DNA of 64,000 bases, from contig NZ_JAEQ01000001.1 of assembly GCF_000518985.1 (NCBI RefSeq), positions 496,001-560,000 on the forward strand. The letters run 5' to 3'. The notes below the pieces were generated by a model. The model was not told the origin of the DNA. It saw only the letters and a program-made list of their open reading frames with translations, and did no database searches. Within the stretch, counting starts at the first letter, position 1. Every line of letters starts with the position of its first letter. The position numbers were made by a program, and so were the translations under genes. This DNA is from Chelativorans sp. J32. GTDB lineage: Bacteria; Pseudomonadota; Alphaproteobacteria; Rhizobiales; Rhizobiaceae. Shown piece after piece: positions 9,746 to 17,930 of the stretch.

Positions 9746-11032
9746 CTAGATCCTATCACGCAGTGCGTACCAATTGAGAGCGAGGAACAACAGTGCGTGA
9801 CGGAAGCGTGTTCCGCCCGGAAAAGCCGGTATTCTCAGATCTTCCAACAGCCGCAGGCGTTCCCGGTTTCCTGCAACTGCTTCCGCGTAGAGGCGTCCCA
9901 TGAAATTTGCCAGCATTACGCCGTGGCCCGAATATCCTCCGGCGGTGATCACATTTGGCATCACTTCGCGAACAAATGGCCGTCGCGGCATGGTGATGCC
10001 GACAGAGCCTCCCCAGGCATGGGTGAGTTCGATATCGCGGAGATCCGGGTAGACTTCCGCGATCTGGCGGCGGATTTGGCTTCGGATTTCTCGCGGGCTT
10101 GATTTGGAATAGACCTCGCGTCCGCCGAAAAGCAGCCGGTCGTCCTTTGTCTTTCTGAAATAACGGACGACAAAGCGGGAATCGTCCACGCTCTCTCCGC
10201 CGGGAAGCACGGGACTGTCCGGTCTGAGCGGCACGGTAGCCCCAATGAAGGAGCCGATGGGCAGGAGATGAGCGGCCGTCGAGGGCTCCAGATTGCCGGT
10301 ATAGGCATCAGTTGCGATCAGGCACTTGTCGGCGGTGATCGAACCGAAGGGGGTCGTAATCCGCACTTTCCCCGAGAGTGTGTTGATGTGCGTGGCCTTC
10401 GTTTCCTCGAACAGATGGGCGCCCGCAGCCGCTGCCACGCGCGCGGTGCCCACCACGAGCTTCAAAGGGTGAATATGCCCCGTCCCGGTGTCGCGAAGGC
10501 CGCCGAAATAGCGCGTCGAGCCCAAGCGTTCCGCGGTCTCCCGGCCATCCATGAAGGTAAGATGGGGATAGGAATAGCGCTCGCGCATGATATCGACATG
10601 CGTGCGATAGGCCTCCAGATAGCGCCGCTTGTGCGCCACTGAGAGATGCCCGGGCACGTAGTCGATTTCGATCCCGTTTGTCTGCGCGAAGTCGAGGAGA
10701 TGCGCCTTGGCCTCTTCAGCCAAATCGAAGAGTACCTTCGATCTCGCATAGCCCAGATCGGCCTCGAGTTCTTCCGCCCAGGCGCGTTGGCCTGTGCCCA
10801 ACTGGCCGCCATTGCGGCCGGAAGCGCCGTCACCTACCCGATGCGCTTCGATCAGAACGACGTCCACACCCAGCTGAGCCAGGTGGGCGGCTGCGGAAAG
10901 ACCGGTAAAGCCACCGCCGATGATTGCCACGTCCGCCCGCCTGTCACCGTCGAGCCGCGGGTACTGCGGTCTCTCGCCCACAGTCGCTTCGTACCAGGAC
11001 AGGCCGGGTGAGATCGGGGATTGGTATGGCAT
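9746..11032 (-). CDS. puuB: FAD-dependent oxidoreductase, gamma-glutamylputrescine oxidase type
   Basis: Predicted DAO-family flavoenzyme of 428 residues that would oxidise gamma-glutamylputrescine to the aldehyde in the Puu pathway. It has the dinucleotide-binding GGGFTGLSAAAHLA (about residues 39-52), the GASGRNGGQLGTGQ segment typical of PuuB/OrdL, and the C-terminal TAGGYSGHGVMLANFMG flavin-contact region. It lies on the same strand downstream of a PuuA-like ligase and near a putrescine importer, which supports the substrate. A four-helix-bundle cassette now separates it from puuA. Confidence 0.85.
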   Translation of the reverse strand: MPYQSPISPGLSWYEATVGERPQYPRLDGDRRADVAIIGGGFTGLSAAAHLAQLGVDVVLIEAHRVGDGASGRNGGQLGTGQRAWAEELEADLGYARSKVLFDLAEEAKAHLLDFAQTNGIEIDYVPGHLSVAHKRRYLEAYRTHVDIMRERYSYPHLTFMDGRETAERLGSTRYFGGLRDTGTGHIHPLKLVVGTARVAAAAGAHLFEETKATHINTLSGKVRITTPFGSITADKCLIATDAYTGNLEPSTAAHLLPIGSFIGATVPLRPDSPVLPGGESVDDSRFVVRYFRKTKDDRLLFGGREVYSKSSPREIRSQIRRQIAEVYPDLRDIELTHAWGGSVGITMPRRPFVREVMPNVITAGGYSGHGVMLANFMGRLYAEAVAGNRERLRLLEDLRIPAFPGGTRFRHALLFLALNWYALRDRI

Positions 11033-11045
11033 GGGATGAGGGAGA

Positions 11046-11060
11046 TAGGGCAGTAGGGTA
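11046..11060. repeat. Left inverted copy of the GGGCAGTA repeat flanking the four-helix-bundle gene
   Basis: The + strand reads TAGGGCAGTAGGGTA, containing GGGCAGTA at 11048-11055. This is the reverse complement of the TACTGCCC unit repeated five times on the other side of the gene at 11067-11432. The two sides therefore bracket the gene as inverted repeats, one side short and one expanded. Confidence 0.75.
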
Positions 11061-11066
11061 ATGTGC

Positions 11067-11432
11067 TCAACAGGTTGAGAGCTTGCGGATGAGAAGCCTC
11101 AGGAGCTTTCCGACGCTTTCGCTACACGTCATCAACGGTGCGATCGCTCCTCTTGTTGCAAAGCCAATCCGTTCAGCAGGAAGAGAATGCGTTTCTAACT
11201 CCTTCAGCGACTCCTGCGCGGTTCTCCAGAACTGCTGATACGAGCCGGAGTTCTCACGCCCGTAACCTTCCGCAATACTGGCAGGCACCGAACTTGCAGC
11301 CCTGCTCGCTTGACTGGTAAGGCCATAGATCTCCTCTTTGGGCCAACCCTTCGTCAGGTAAGTTGCCACGGCGAGATCCATAGCTTGCTGCCAGTCGAGG
11401 AGGTCCTTGTAGGACTCGATCTTTGCCGACAT
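11067..11432 (-). CDS. Four-helix-bundle protein (23S rRNA intervening-sequence/S23 family)
   Basis: A 121-residue protein of the family often annotated as four helix bundle protein or S23, first known from 23S rRNA intervening sequences and related to the accessory protein Avd of diversity-generating retroelements. Family motifs seen: SYKDLLDWQQAMDLAV at the N-terminus, YGLTSQASRAASSVPASIAEG in the middle (two-part helix with Ser-Ile-Ala-Glu-Gly), and FWRTAQESLKELET. No rRNA, reverse transcriptase or template repeat is nearby. The ATG follows directly after five GGGCAGTA units (gene strand). It interrupts the puuA-puuB operon, has a looser codon style than its neighbours, and looks like a recent insertion. 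Cellular role unknown. Confidence 0.8.
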   Translation of the reverse strand: MSAKIESYKDLLDWQQAMDLAVATYLTKGWPKEEIYGLTSQASRAASSVPASIAEGYGRENSGSYQQFWRTAQESLKELETHSLPAERIGFATRGAIAPLMTCSESVGKLLRLLIRKLSTC

Positions 11433-11435
11433 CTC

Positions 11436-11475
11436 TACTGCCCTACTGCCCTACTGCCCTACTGCCCTACTGCCC
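11436..11475. repeat. Five tandem 8-bp TACTGCCC units
   Basis: Perfect tandem array, five copies of TACTGCCC plus a partial TAC, between the start codon of the four-helix-bundle gene and the stop codon of puuA. The array runs right into the puuA TAG (11475-11477), so the last puuA codon context may have been created or altered by the repeat. An inverted single copy lies at 11048-11055 on the far side of the gene. Confidence 0.95.
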
Positions 11476-12902
11476 TACACATTCAACAACAGATATTCCC
11501 GCTCCCACGGGCTGATGACCTTCATGAAGGTCTCGAATTCTGCCCGCTTGATTGCGGCGTAGGTACTGGCGAAGAGTTCGCCGACCATATCGCAGAGCGC
11601 CGCATCGCCCTCGAAAAGGGCGACTGCCTCGAGCAAGCCGCGCGGCAGGTCGATCACGTCGGTATTCACTGCGGTGCCGGCCGGCGCATCCGGCTCGATC
11701 TTTTCAAGAATGCCGATAAGGCCGCAGGCAAGCGAGGCGGCAAGCGCGAGGTAGGGATTGGCGTCGGACGAGGGAATGCGGTTCTCCACGCGCCTGGAGC
11801 TCGGGTCCGAGCGCGGCACGCGGAACGCGGTGGTGCGGTTGTCGTAACCCCAGTGCGTGTTGACCGGCGCCGAGCCGCCCTGCGTCAGCCGGCGATAGGA
11901 ATTCACGTAGGGCGCAAGCATGATCAGTGCGTTCGGCACGTGTCGCTGCAGCCCGCCGATGAAATGGCGGAACATCTCCGTCTCTTCCCCGGCTTCGTCG
12001 GAAAAAACGTTGCGGCCGCCCTTCAACGTGACGACCGACTGATGGATGTGCATGGCCGAACCCGGCTGGTCCTGTATCGGCTTGGCCATGAAGGTGGCGT
12101 ACATATCGTGCTTGAGGGCCGCTTCCCTGATCGTTCTCTTGAAGAGGAACACCTGGTCGGCAAGCTCGACCGGATCACCGTGGCGCAGGTTGATTTCGAG
12201 TTGCCCCGCACCCTCCTCGTGAATCAGCGTGTCGATCTCCAGCCCCTGGCTTTCGGAGAAATGATAGATGTCGTCAATCAGCTCGTCGAACTCGTTGACG
12301 CCCGCGATGGAATATCCCTGTCCGCCTCCGATCGGCCTTCCGGATCGCCCGACGGGTGGCGTGAGCGGATAGTCGGGATCCGGGTTTTTGTGAACGAGAT
12401 AGAATTCGATCTCAGGCGCGACGATGGGCTTCAGGCCGTATTCGGCATATTTGGCGACCACCCGCCTCAGAACATTGCGCGGGGCGAACTCGACCACACG
12501 GCCATCCTGATGGGCAAGATCGCAGATGACCTGGGCAGTCGGGTCGGTTTCCCACGGCACCGCCGAAAGCGTTGAGAGATCGGGCACAAGTTTCAGGTCG
12601 CCGTCATCCTCGGGATAGGTGAACCCGTTGCCATCTTCCGGATACTCGCCGGAGATCGTCGCCATGAAGACTGCGGAAGGCAGCGCAAGCGACGTATTGG
12701 ATATGAACTTCTTGGACGGCATCATCTTGCCGCGTGCGACGCCCGCCTGGTCAGGCGCGATGCATTCGATGTCCTCGATGCCGCGCCATTCGAGCCAGGC
12801 CCGTGCTTCCTTCCATCCCTTCACACCGCGCAAATTCTTCAAAAATGCCGGAGTCCGGCGTCCGCCTCTGTTGGTGCGGCTTGCCTTGCTGTCGTCTAAC
12901 AT
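11475..12902 (-). CDS. puuA: Glutamine-synthetase-family ligase, gamma-glutamylputrescine synthetase type
   Basis: ATP-dependent ligase predicted to join glutamate to putrescine, the first step of the Puu pathway. The 475-residue sequence has GS family motifs: PEIEFYLVHKNPDP (metal ligand Glu), HEEGAGQLEINL, GSAMHIHQSV and the C-terminal ENRIPSSDANPYLALAASLA. ATG at 12902 is preferred over the TTG one codon upstream; GGTGA lies a few bases before. The next same-strand gene originally would have been puuB, now separated by the cassette at 11046-11475. Ethanolamine or another amine remains possible as substrate, but the adjoining potFGHI favours putrescine. Confidence 0.87.
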   Translation of the reverse strand: MLDDSKASRTNRGGRRTPAFLKNLRGVKGWKEARAWLEWRGIEDIECIAPDQAGVARGKMMPSKKFISNTSLALPSAVFMATISGEYPEDGNGFTYPEDDGDLKLVPDLSTLSAVPWETDPTAQVICDLAHQDGRVVEFAPRNVLRRVVAKYAEYGLKPIVAPEIEFYLVHKNPDPDYPLTPPVGRSGRPIGGGQGYSIAGVNEFDELIDDIYHFSESQGLEIDTLIHEEGAGQLEINLRHGDPVELADQVFLFKRTIREAALKHDMYATFMAKPIQDQPGSAMHIHQSVVTLKGGRNVFSDEAGEETEMFRHFIGGLQRHVPNALIMLAPYVNSYRRLTQGGSAPVNTHWGYDNRTTAFRVPRSDPSSRRVENRIPSSDANPYLALAASLACGLIGILEKIEPDAPAGTAVNTDVIDLPRGLLEAVALFEGDAALCDMVGELFASTYAAIKRAEFETFMKVISPWEREYLLLNV

Positions 12903-13016
12903 CAATCACCAGGAATGCTTTAATGGCGGGAGTATAGCCTTGGCGCAAAGCAGAAGGGAAGGGGGACCGATTGCGGAACGTTCGATTGCGAGGCGCTCTC
13001 ACCCGCAATTGAATGG

Positions 13017-13448
13017 CTAGATCGCACCATCCTTTGCAAGTCGTTCCACAACCGGCTGCAGTATTTCCGGCGTAATCGGCTTGGCGACGACCGCATCCAC
13101 GAGCCCCTCATAGCGCACACTGCCTTGCTGGGAAGGCTCGGCGATGAGCACGATGCGCGGGAGATTGCTCATATGCGACTGCCGTCGGCTGGCAAGCTCT
13201 TCAATTAGCGCATCCAGGTTAGTTTGCTGCCCTTCGTCAATGATCACCATTGCCGGACATTTCGCGACGAATGCTTCTAGCGCCGCTTCGTGATCCACGG
13301 CGGTTGGTTTCAGGTAAATGCGCTCGAGCATGCGGGAGATGACGATGCGATTAACCGGTGAAGCAGCAACGACAAGAATTCGGCTGTGATCCGCGCACCC
13401 GACGGAAGGGGTGGCTCGGCCTGAACCTCCAAGGCCGTTTCGTCCCAT
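13017..13448 (-). CDS. Degenerate response-regulator receiver protein
   Basis: A stand-alone 143-residue protein with a receiver-like fold: ILVVAASPVNRIVISRML as strand 1/helix 1, MVIIDEGQQ with an Asp at the phosphoacceptor position (about D71), and DAVVAKPI with the conserved Lys. The acidic pair that normally binds Mg2+ after strand 1 is replaced by Ala-Ala (VVAAS), so canonical phosphorylation is doubtful. The ATG at 13448 follows a strong AGGTGAGGAG; the frame upstream of it to 13535 is probably untranslated. It lies between puuA and the divergent potF. No partner kinase is adjacent. Confidence 0.7.
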   Translation of the reverse strand: MGRNGLGGSGRATPSVGCADHSRILVVAASPVNRIVISRMLERIYLKPTAVDHEAALEAFVAKCPAMVIIDEGQQTNLDALIEELASRRQSHMSNLPRIVLIAEPSQQGSVRYEGLVDAVVAKPITPEILQPVVERLAKDGAI

Positions 13449-13878
13449 GTTCTCCTCACCTGGTTTCGGCAGAAACGCCGGGTTCAATGCATGGTTGCGT
13501 TTATGCGGCGGCATACTCGCCATAGGAGGGCTCATGTCAACCCGCTTAATCGTACGGGTTGCAAATAATAAAAGTTCGCTCTCCCGCGCTCAATTCCTCC
13601 TTAAGAAGGTATTGGCACGTGAGAGGCGCCTCGTGCAGGCCGGCTTCAAATCGGCACGGAACTTAGGTGTTCCTGCGCAGGTTGAAAAAACTGCCGGAAG
13701 AATTCCGGCGGGCAGCGGCGATCGAGATCCGCGGAAAACCGACAGTGGAAATGTATGCTTCCACAGCTAATTTCGCCCCTTGTGGCACTTTGCAAACGAC
13801 AATAGGTTTGCCGCTAATTTCCCCGGATTCCCAAGGGCGGGAGGCGGGCCGAAACTGGTCGACTATGGGAGATAGGTG
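13449..13878. other. 430-bp intergenic region between divergent receiver gene and potF
   Basis: Contains the promoters for the receiver gene (minus) and potF (plus). A short basic frame on the + strand, 13534-13770 (78 aa), starts with ATG after GGAGGGCTC, but its sequence resembles no family I know. A local hairpin GCCGGAAGAATTCCGGC is visible around 13692-13708. I recognise no riboswitch or RNA gene. Confidence 0.5.
13534..13770 (+). CDS. Possible small basic hypothetical protein
   Basis: Open frame of 78 codons beginning MSTRLIVRVANN, rich in Lys/Arg in its first half (FLLKKVLARERRL). The reason to list it is the ribosome binding site: GGAGG four bases before the ATG. The C-terminal part is low in hydrophobic residues and looks unconstrained, and the first codons lie just outside the receiver gene. 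May be spurious. Confidence 0.25.
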   Translation: MSTRLIVRVANNKSSLSRAQFLLKKVLARERRLVQAGFKSARNLGVPAQVEKTAGRIPAGSGDRDPRKTDSGNVCFHS

Positions 13879-14976
13879 ATGAACCCGAAAGCTGCTCTGC
13901 TCTCCGCCGTTTCCGTCGCAGCGGTGTTGTTTGCCGCAGGCGCCGTGGCGCAGGAGCGCACCGTTAATGTCTACAACTGGTCCGATTACATCGACGAGTC
14001 GATTCTGCAGGAGTTTACGGCCGAAACCGGAATCAAGGTAGTCTACGATGTGTTCGATTCCAACGAGATCGTCGAGACCAAGCTCCTCGCGGGCGGCACG
14101 GGCTATGATGTCGTCGTTCCCTCCGGCGAGTTCCTGGCGCGGCAGATCGAGGCCGGCGTGTTTCAGAAGCTCGACAAGTCGAAGCTGCCCAATCTTGCGA
14201 ATATGTGGGATTTCGTGTCCGAGCGGACGGCGGTCTACGACCCCGGTAACGAATATTCAGTCAATTACATGTGGGGCACGACAGGCATCGGCTACAACAA
14301 GGCTAAGGTGAAAGAGGCGCTCGGTACCGATGTGATCGATTCGTGGGACGCGATCTTCAAGCCCGAAGTTGCCTCCAAGCTCGCCGGTTGCGGCATCCAT
14401 GTGCTGGACGCCTCGTCCGAGATTGCGCATGCGGCGCTGAATTATCTCGGCCTCGATCCCAACAGCGACAAGCCCGAGGATTTTGAAAAGGTCGAGGCGC
14501 TGTTGCTTTCCGTCCGGCCCAATATCCGCAAGTTCCACTCGTCCGAATATATCAATGCACTCGCCAACGGCGACATCTGCGTGGCGGTGGGCTATTCGGG
14601 CGACATCTTCCAGGCGCGCGACCGGGCGGCAGAAGCGGATCAGGGCGTGGAGATCGCCTACTCTATTCCGAAGGAAGGGGCGCAGATGTGGTTCGACCAG
14701 ATGGCCATTCCCGCCGACGCGCCTCATGTGGAAGAAGCCCACGAGTTCATCAATTATATGATGCGCCCGGAAGTGATCGCCAAAGCGTCGAACTACGTCT
14801 TCTACGCCAACGGCAACAAGGCCTCGCAGGAACTGCTCGACGCTGAGGTGGTCGATGATCCGGCCGTTTACCCGGACGAGGCTACGCTGCAAAAACTTTT
14901 CACGGCGAAGCCATATGATGCGCGCGCGCAGCGCCTGCTCACGCGGATGTGGACCAAGGTGGTCACTGGGCAGTAA
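13879..14976 (+). CDS. potF: Putrescine ABC transporter, periplasmic binding protein
   Basis: Periplasmic receptor of the PotFGHI putrescine importer. A Sec signal peptide is evident (residues 1-25, ending AAGAVAQ), then RTVNVYNWSDYIDESILQEF, the opening strand of PotF/PotD proteins in which the Trp-Ser-Asp-Tyr cluster contributes to ligand binding. Later landmarks: YSVNYMWGTTGIGYN and AVGYSGDIFQARDRA. The ATG at 13879 is preferred over the overlapping GTG at 13876; GGGAGATAGG precedes it. First gene of potFGHI, with a hairpin after the stop. The nearby puuA/puuB genes support putrescine as ligand. Confidence 0.93.
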   Translation: MNPKAALLSAVSVAAVLFAAGAVAQERTVNVYNWSDYIDESILQEFTAETGIKVVYDVFDSNEIVETKLLAGGTGYDVVVPSGEFLARQIEAGVFQKLDKSKLPNLANMWDFVSERTAVYDPGNEYSVNYMWGTTGIGYNKAKVKEALGTDVIDSWDAIFKPEVASKLAGCGIHVLDASSEIAHAALNYLGLDPNSDKPEDFEKVEALLLSVRPNIRKFHSSEYINALANGDICVAVGYSGDIFQARDRAAEADQGVEIAYSIPKEGAQMWFDQMAIPADAPHVEEAHEFINYMMRPEVIAKASNYVFYANGNKASQELLDAEVVDDPAVYPDEATLQKLFTAKPYDARAQRLLTRMWTKVVTGQ

Positions 14977-14987
14977 CGGTAAATCGC

Positions 14988-15007
14988 AGCCCGGCAACCG
15001 CCGGGCT
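14988..15007 (+). terminator. Intercistronic hairpin between potF and potG
   Basis: An 8-bp perfect stem (AGCCCGGC/GCCGGGCT) with a 4-base AACC loop, followed only by TTCT. Position between a binding-protein gene and its ATPase gene suggests partial termination or 3'-end protection that gives higher binding-protein expression, rather than a full stop. Confidence 0.6.
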
Positions 15008-15045
15008 TTCTACCGCCTCGGGGTGGGGCAGGGACGGAGCAGGCC

Positions 15046-16185
15046 ATGGCGTCGCTTGGCAGCATTCGCAGGAGCTTTGCGCCTTGGGCGGACCCCAAGG
15101 CGAAGCCCTATATCCGCTTTGAGAACGTAACCAAGCGCTTCAGCGACTTCGTCGCCGTCGATGACCTCTCCCTTTCCATTTACGAGAGGGAGTTCTTCGC
15201 TCTTCTAGGCGCCTCGGGTTGTGGCAAGACCACTCTTCTGCGCATGCTGGCTGGCTTCGAACAGCCGACATCTGGCCGCATCCTCCTCGACGGGCAGGAT
15301 TTGCGCGGCGTGCCGCCCTACCGCCGCCCGGTGAACATGATGTTTCAGTCCTATGCGCTTTTCCCGCATATGACCGTCGAGGCCAATATCGCTTTCGGGT
15401 TGAAACAGGATCGTATGCCTAAGGCCGAGATTGCCGAGCGCGTGAGGCAGATGCTCAAGCTCGTGAAGCTCGAGCCGTTTGCAAAACGCAAGCCACACCA
15501 GCTTTCCGGCGGTCAGCGGCAGCGGGTGGCGCTCGCCCGCTCGCTTGCCAAGCGGCCGAAGGTGCTGTTGCTCGACGAGCCGCTCGGAGCTCTGGACAAG
15601 AAGCTGCGGGAGGAGACCCAGTTCGAACTGATGGATCTTCAGCACGATCTGGGCCTCACCTTCGTCGTGGTGACCCATGACCAGGAAGAAGCCATGACCA
15701 TGGCGGATCGGATCGCCATTATGGACAAGGGGCGCGTGCTGCAGGTGGCGACGCCAGCCGAAATCTATGAGGCGCCAGCCTCCCGCTTCGTGGCGGATTT
15801 CATCGGTTCGATCAATATTTTCGAGGGATCGCTGGTGAAGGAGAGCGCTGGCATGACGGAGATCCGCGACACGAGCGGTGCGGATTTCCGTGTGGCGGCC
15901 CCGGCTCGGGCTGCACCGGGAGACCTTGTCTGGCTCGCCATCCGTCCGGAGAAGATGCGCGTTTCCCGAGAGCGCCCGCCGGAGGCGGAAAATGCGCTGA
16001 ACGGGGAAGTCTGGGACATCGCCTATTTGGGGGATATGACGATCTACAATGTGAAGCTTGATGATGGGCGTATCGTCAAGGCGAGCATGATCAACAGCAT
16101 GCGCCGGCTGGAGGATGCGCTCACCTGGCACGACCGGGCCTGGATCTCCTTTCCAGCCGATGCCGGTGTGGTTCTGGCGGAATGA
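15046..16185 (+). CDS. potG: Putrescine ABC transporter, ATP-binding protein
   Basis: Cytoplasmic ATPase of the importer, 379 aa. Walker A GASGCGKTT, signature LSGGQRQRVALARSLA, Walker B VLLLDEPLGALDKKLREE and the switch histidine in VVTHDQEEAMTMADR are all intact, followed by a C-terminal TOBE region (WLAIRPEKMRV). The N-terminal extension before the first strand (YIRFENVTKRF) is typical of PotG. Its stop overlaps the potH start (ATGA). Confidence 0.95.
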   Translation: MASLGSIRRSFAPWADPKAKPYIRFENVTKRFSDFVAVDDLSLSIYEREFFALLGASGCGKTTLLRMLAGFEQPTSGRILLDGQDLRGVPPYRRPVNMMFQSYALFPHMTVEANIAFGLKQDRMPKAEIAERVRQMLKLVKLEPFAKRKPHQLSGGQRQRVALARSLAKRPKVLLLDEPLGALDKKLREETQFELMDLQHDLGLTFVVVTHDQEEAMTMADRIAIMDKGRVLQVATPAEIYEAPASRFVADFIGSINIFEGSLVKESAGMTEIRDTSGADFRVAAPARAAPGDLVWLAIRPEKMRVSRERPPEAENALNGEVWDIAYLGDMTIYNVKLDDGRIVKASMINSMRRLEDALTWHDRAWISFPADAGVVLAE

Positions 16186-17099
16186 TCATGCGAAAGCTTG
16201 TTTCAGGCCTCGGCGGGCGGGCCGTCATCGCCGTTCCCTATCTTTGGCTCTTCATTTTCTTTCTGGTCCCCTTCTTCATCGTGCTGAAGATATCGCTTTC
16301 GCAGGTGACGATCGCGATTCCCCCTTATATTCCCGTCTTCAATTGGCAGGACGGGCTGGCGGGGTTTTTCCAGAAGCTCGGAGCGCTCTCCCTCGACAAC
16401 TATTTGTGGCTGGCAGACGATCCGCTCTATGTGAACGCCTATCTGTCCAGTCTGCGAATCGCAGCCGTTTCGACGCTTCTCACGCTGCTCGTCGGGTATC
16501 CTTTGGCCTATGGAATGGCACGTGCGCCGCTCGCCGTTCGGCCGATCCTGCTGATGATGGTGATCCTGCCATTCTGGACCAGCTTTCTGATCCGCGTCTA
16601 TGCGTGGATCGGAATCCTGAAACCGGAAGGGCTTCTCAATCAGTTCCTTATGTTCCTCGGCATTATCGATCAGCCGCTTGTCATCGCCAACACGACGACC
16701 GCGGTCTATATCGGCATTGTCTACTCTTACCTGCCCTTCATGGTGCTGCCGCTCTATGCGACGCTCGAGAAGATGGATTACTCGCTGATCGAAGCGGCAG
16801 AAGATCTCGGCTGCACGCCGCTTGCCGCCTTCTGGAAGATCACCTTCCCGCTTTCGTTGGCCGGCGTGCTGGCCGGATGCATGCTGGTCTTCATCCCGGC
16901 AGTGGGCGAGTTCGTCATCCCTGATCTCCTGGGCGGTTCAGGGACGCTTATGATCGGGAAGACGCTTTGGAACGAGTTCTTCGCCAATCGTGACTGGCCG
17001 GTTTCCTCGGCGGTGGCGATCGTGCTTCTGCTCATCCTGGTCCTGCCGATCGTTTACTTCCAGCGGGCGCAAGCACGGGCGCAGGAAAGGGCGGGCTAG
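16182..17099 (+). CDS. potH: Putrescine ABC transporter, permease 1
   Basis: Inner-membrane permease, 305 aa with about six hydrophobic spans; EAAEDLGCTPLAAFWKITFPLS is the EAA loop that docks on the ATPase. The ATG overlaps the potG stop by 4 nt; a second in-frame ATG two codons later is equally possible. Large periplasmic loop after the first span (residues 40-85) is characteristic of the PotH/PotB class. Pairs with potI. Confidence 0.93.
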   Translation: MIMRKLVSGLGGRAVIAVPYLWLFIFFLVPFFIVLKISLSQVTIAIPPYIPVFNWQDGLAGFFQKLGALSLDNYLWLADDPLYVNAYLSSLRIAAVSTLLTLLVGYPLAYGMARAPLAVRPILLMMVILPFWTSFLIRVYAWIGILKPEGLLNQFLMFLGIIDQPLVIANTTTAVYIGIVYSYLPFMVLPLYATLEKMDYSLIEAAEDLGCTPLAAFWKITFPLSLAGVLAGCMLVFIPAVGEFVIPDLLGGSGTLMIGKTLWNEFFANRDWPVSSAVAIVLLLILVLPIVYFQRAQARAQERAG

Positions 17100-17101
17100 C
17101 C

Positions 17102-17920
17102 ATGGCAGGCACATGGGGGCGGTTCAATATTACGGCGTTGGTGCTGGGCTTCGCTTTCCTGTACCTGCCGATCCTCCTCCTCGTGATCTATTCGTTCAAC
17201 GAGTCGCGTCTCGTAACGGTGTGGGCCGGGTTCTCGACGAGATGGTACGTGTCGCTCTTCTCCAATCGCGGGCTGATGGATGCCGCCTGGGTCACGGCGC
17301 GCGTCGCATTCATCTCTGCCACCGTGGCGACAGTGCTCGGCACCATGGCTGCGGTCGCGCTCACACGCTACACCCGGTTTCGAGGCCGCTTGCTTTTCTC
17401 CGGAATGGTCTTCGCTCCGCTCGTGATGCCTGAAGTGATCACCGGCCTGTCCCTCCTGCTCCTCTTCGTGGCTATTGGTTTCGACCGCGGTTTCATGACC
17501 GTCACCCTTGCTCACATCACCTTTTCAATGTGTTTTGTGGCGGTGGTGGTGCAGTCGCGGCTCGTTTCCTTCGACCGGTCGCTGGAGGAAGCCGCAATGG
17601 ATCTCGGCGCAACGCCTCTGCGGGCATTCTTCCAGGTTACGCTGCCGATCATCCTGCCCGCGGTGATTTCGGGATGGATGCTGGCCTTTACCCTCTCACT
17701 CGATGATCTGGTCATTGCCAGTTTCACTTCGGGGCCGGGTGCAACCACGCTGCCGATGAAAATCTACAGCCAGGTGCGCCTTGGCGTGACACCGGAAATC
17801 AATGCGGTCTGCACGATCCTGATAGGCATCGTGACCCTTGGCGTCATCGCGGCGTCGGTCGTGAACAAGCGGCGCGAGGTGCGGCGGCAGAGGGAAGAAA
17901 GGCTGGCCTTCGCTGGATGA
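17102..17920 (+). CDS. potI: Putrescine ABC transporter, permease 2
   Basis: Second inner-membrane permease, 272 aa, six predicted spans, with EAAMDLGATPLRAFFQVTLP as the EAA loop. It begins 2 bp after potH and completes the potFGHI operon. The C-terminus is arginine-rich (KRREVRRQREER). It converges on the AsmA-like gene, 10 bp between the stops, with no clear terminator there. Confidence 0.94.
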   Translation: MAGTWGRFNITALVLGFAFLYLPILLLVIYSFNESRLVTVWAGFSTRWYVSLFSNRGLMDAAWVTARVAFISATVATVLGTMAAVALTRYTRFRGRLLFSGMVFAPLVMPEVITGLSLLLLFVAIGFDRGFMTVTLAHITFSMCFVAVVVQSRLVSFDRSLEEAAMDLGATPLRAFFQVTLPIILPAVISGWMLAFTLSLDDLVIASFTSGPGATTLPMKIYSQVRLGVTPEINAVCTILIGIVTLGVIAASVVNKRREVRRQREERLAFAG

Positions 17921-17930
17921 GGACGCGCGC

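Noticed and set aside
11067-11432. Diversity-generating retroelement or rRNA intervening sequence
   Set aside because: The protein family fits, but there is no reverse transcriptase, template/variable repeat or 23S rRNA nearby.
16115-16924. 269-codon frame overlapping potH
   Set aside because: Shadow of potH in another frame, with no recognisable domain.
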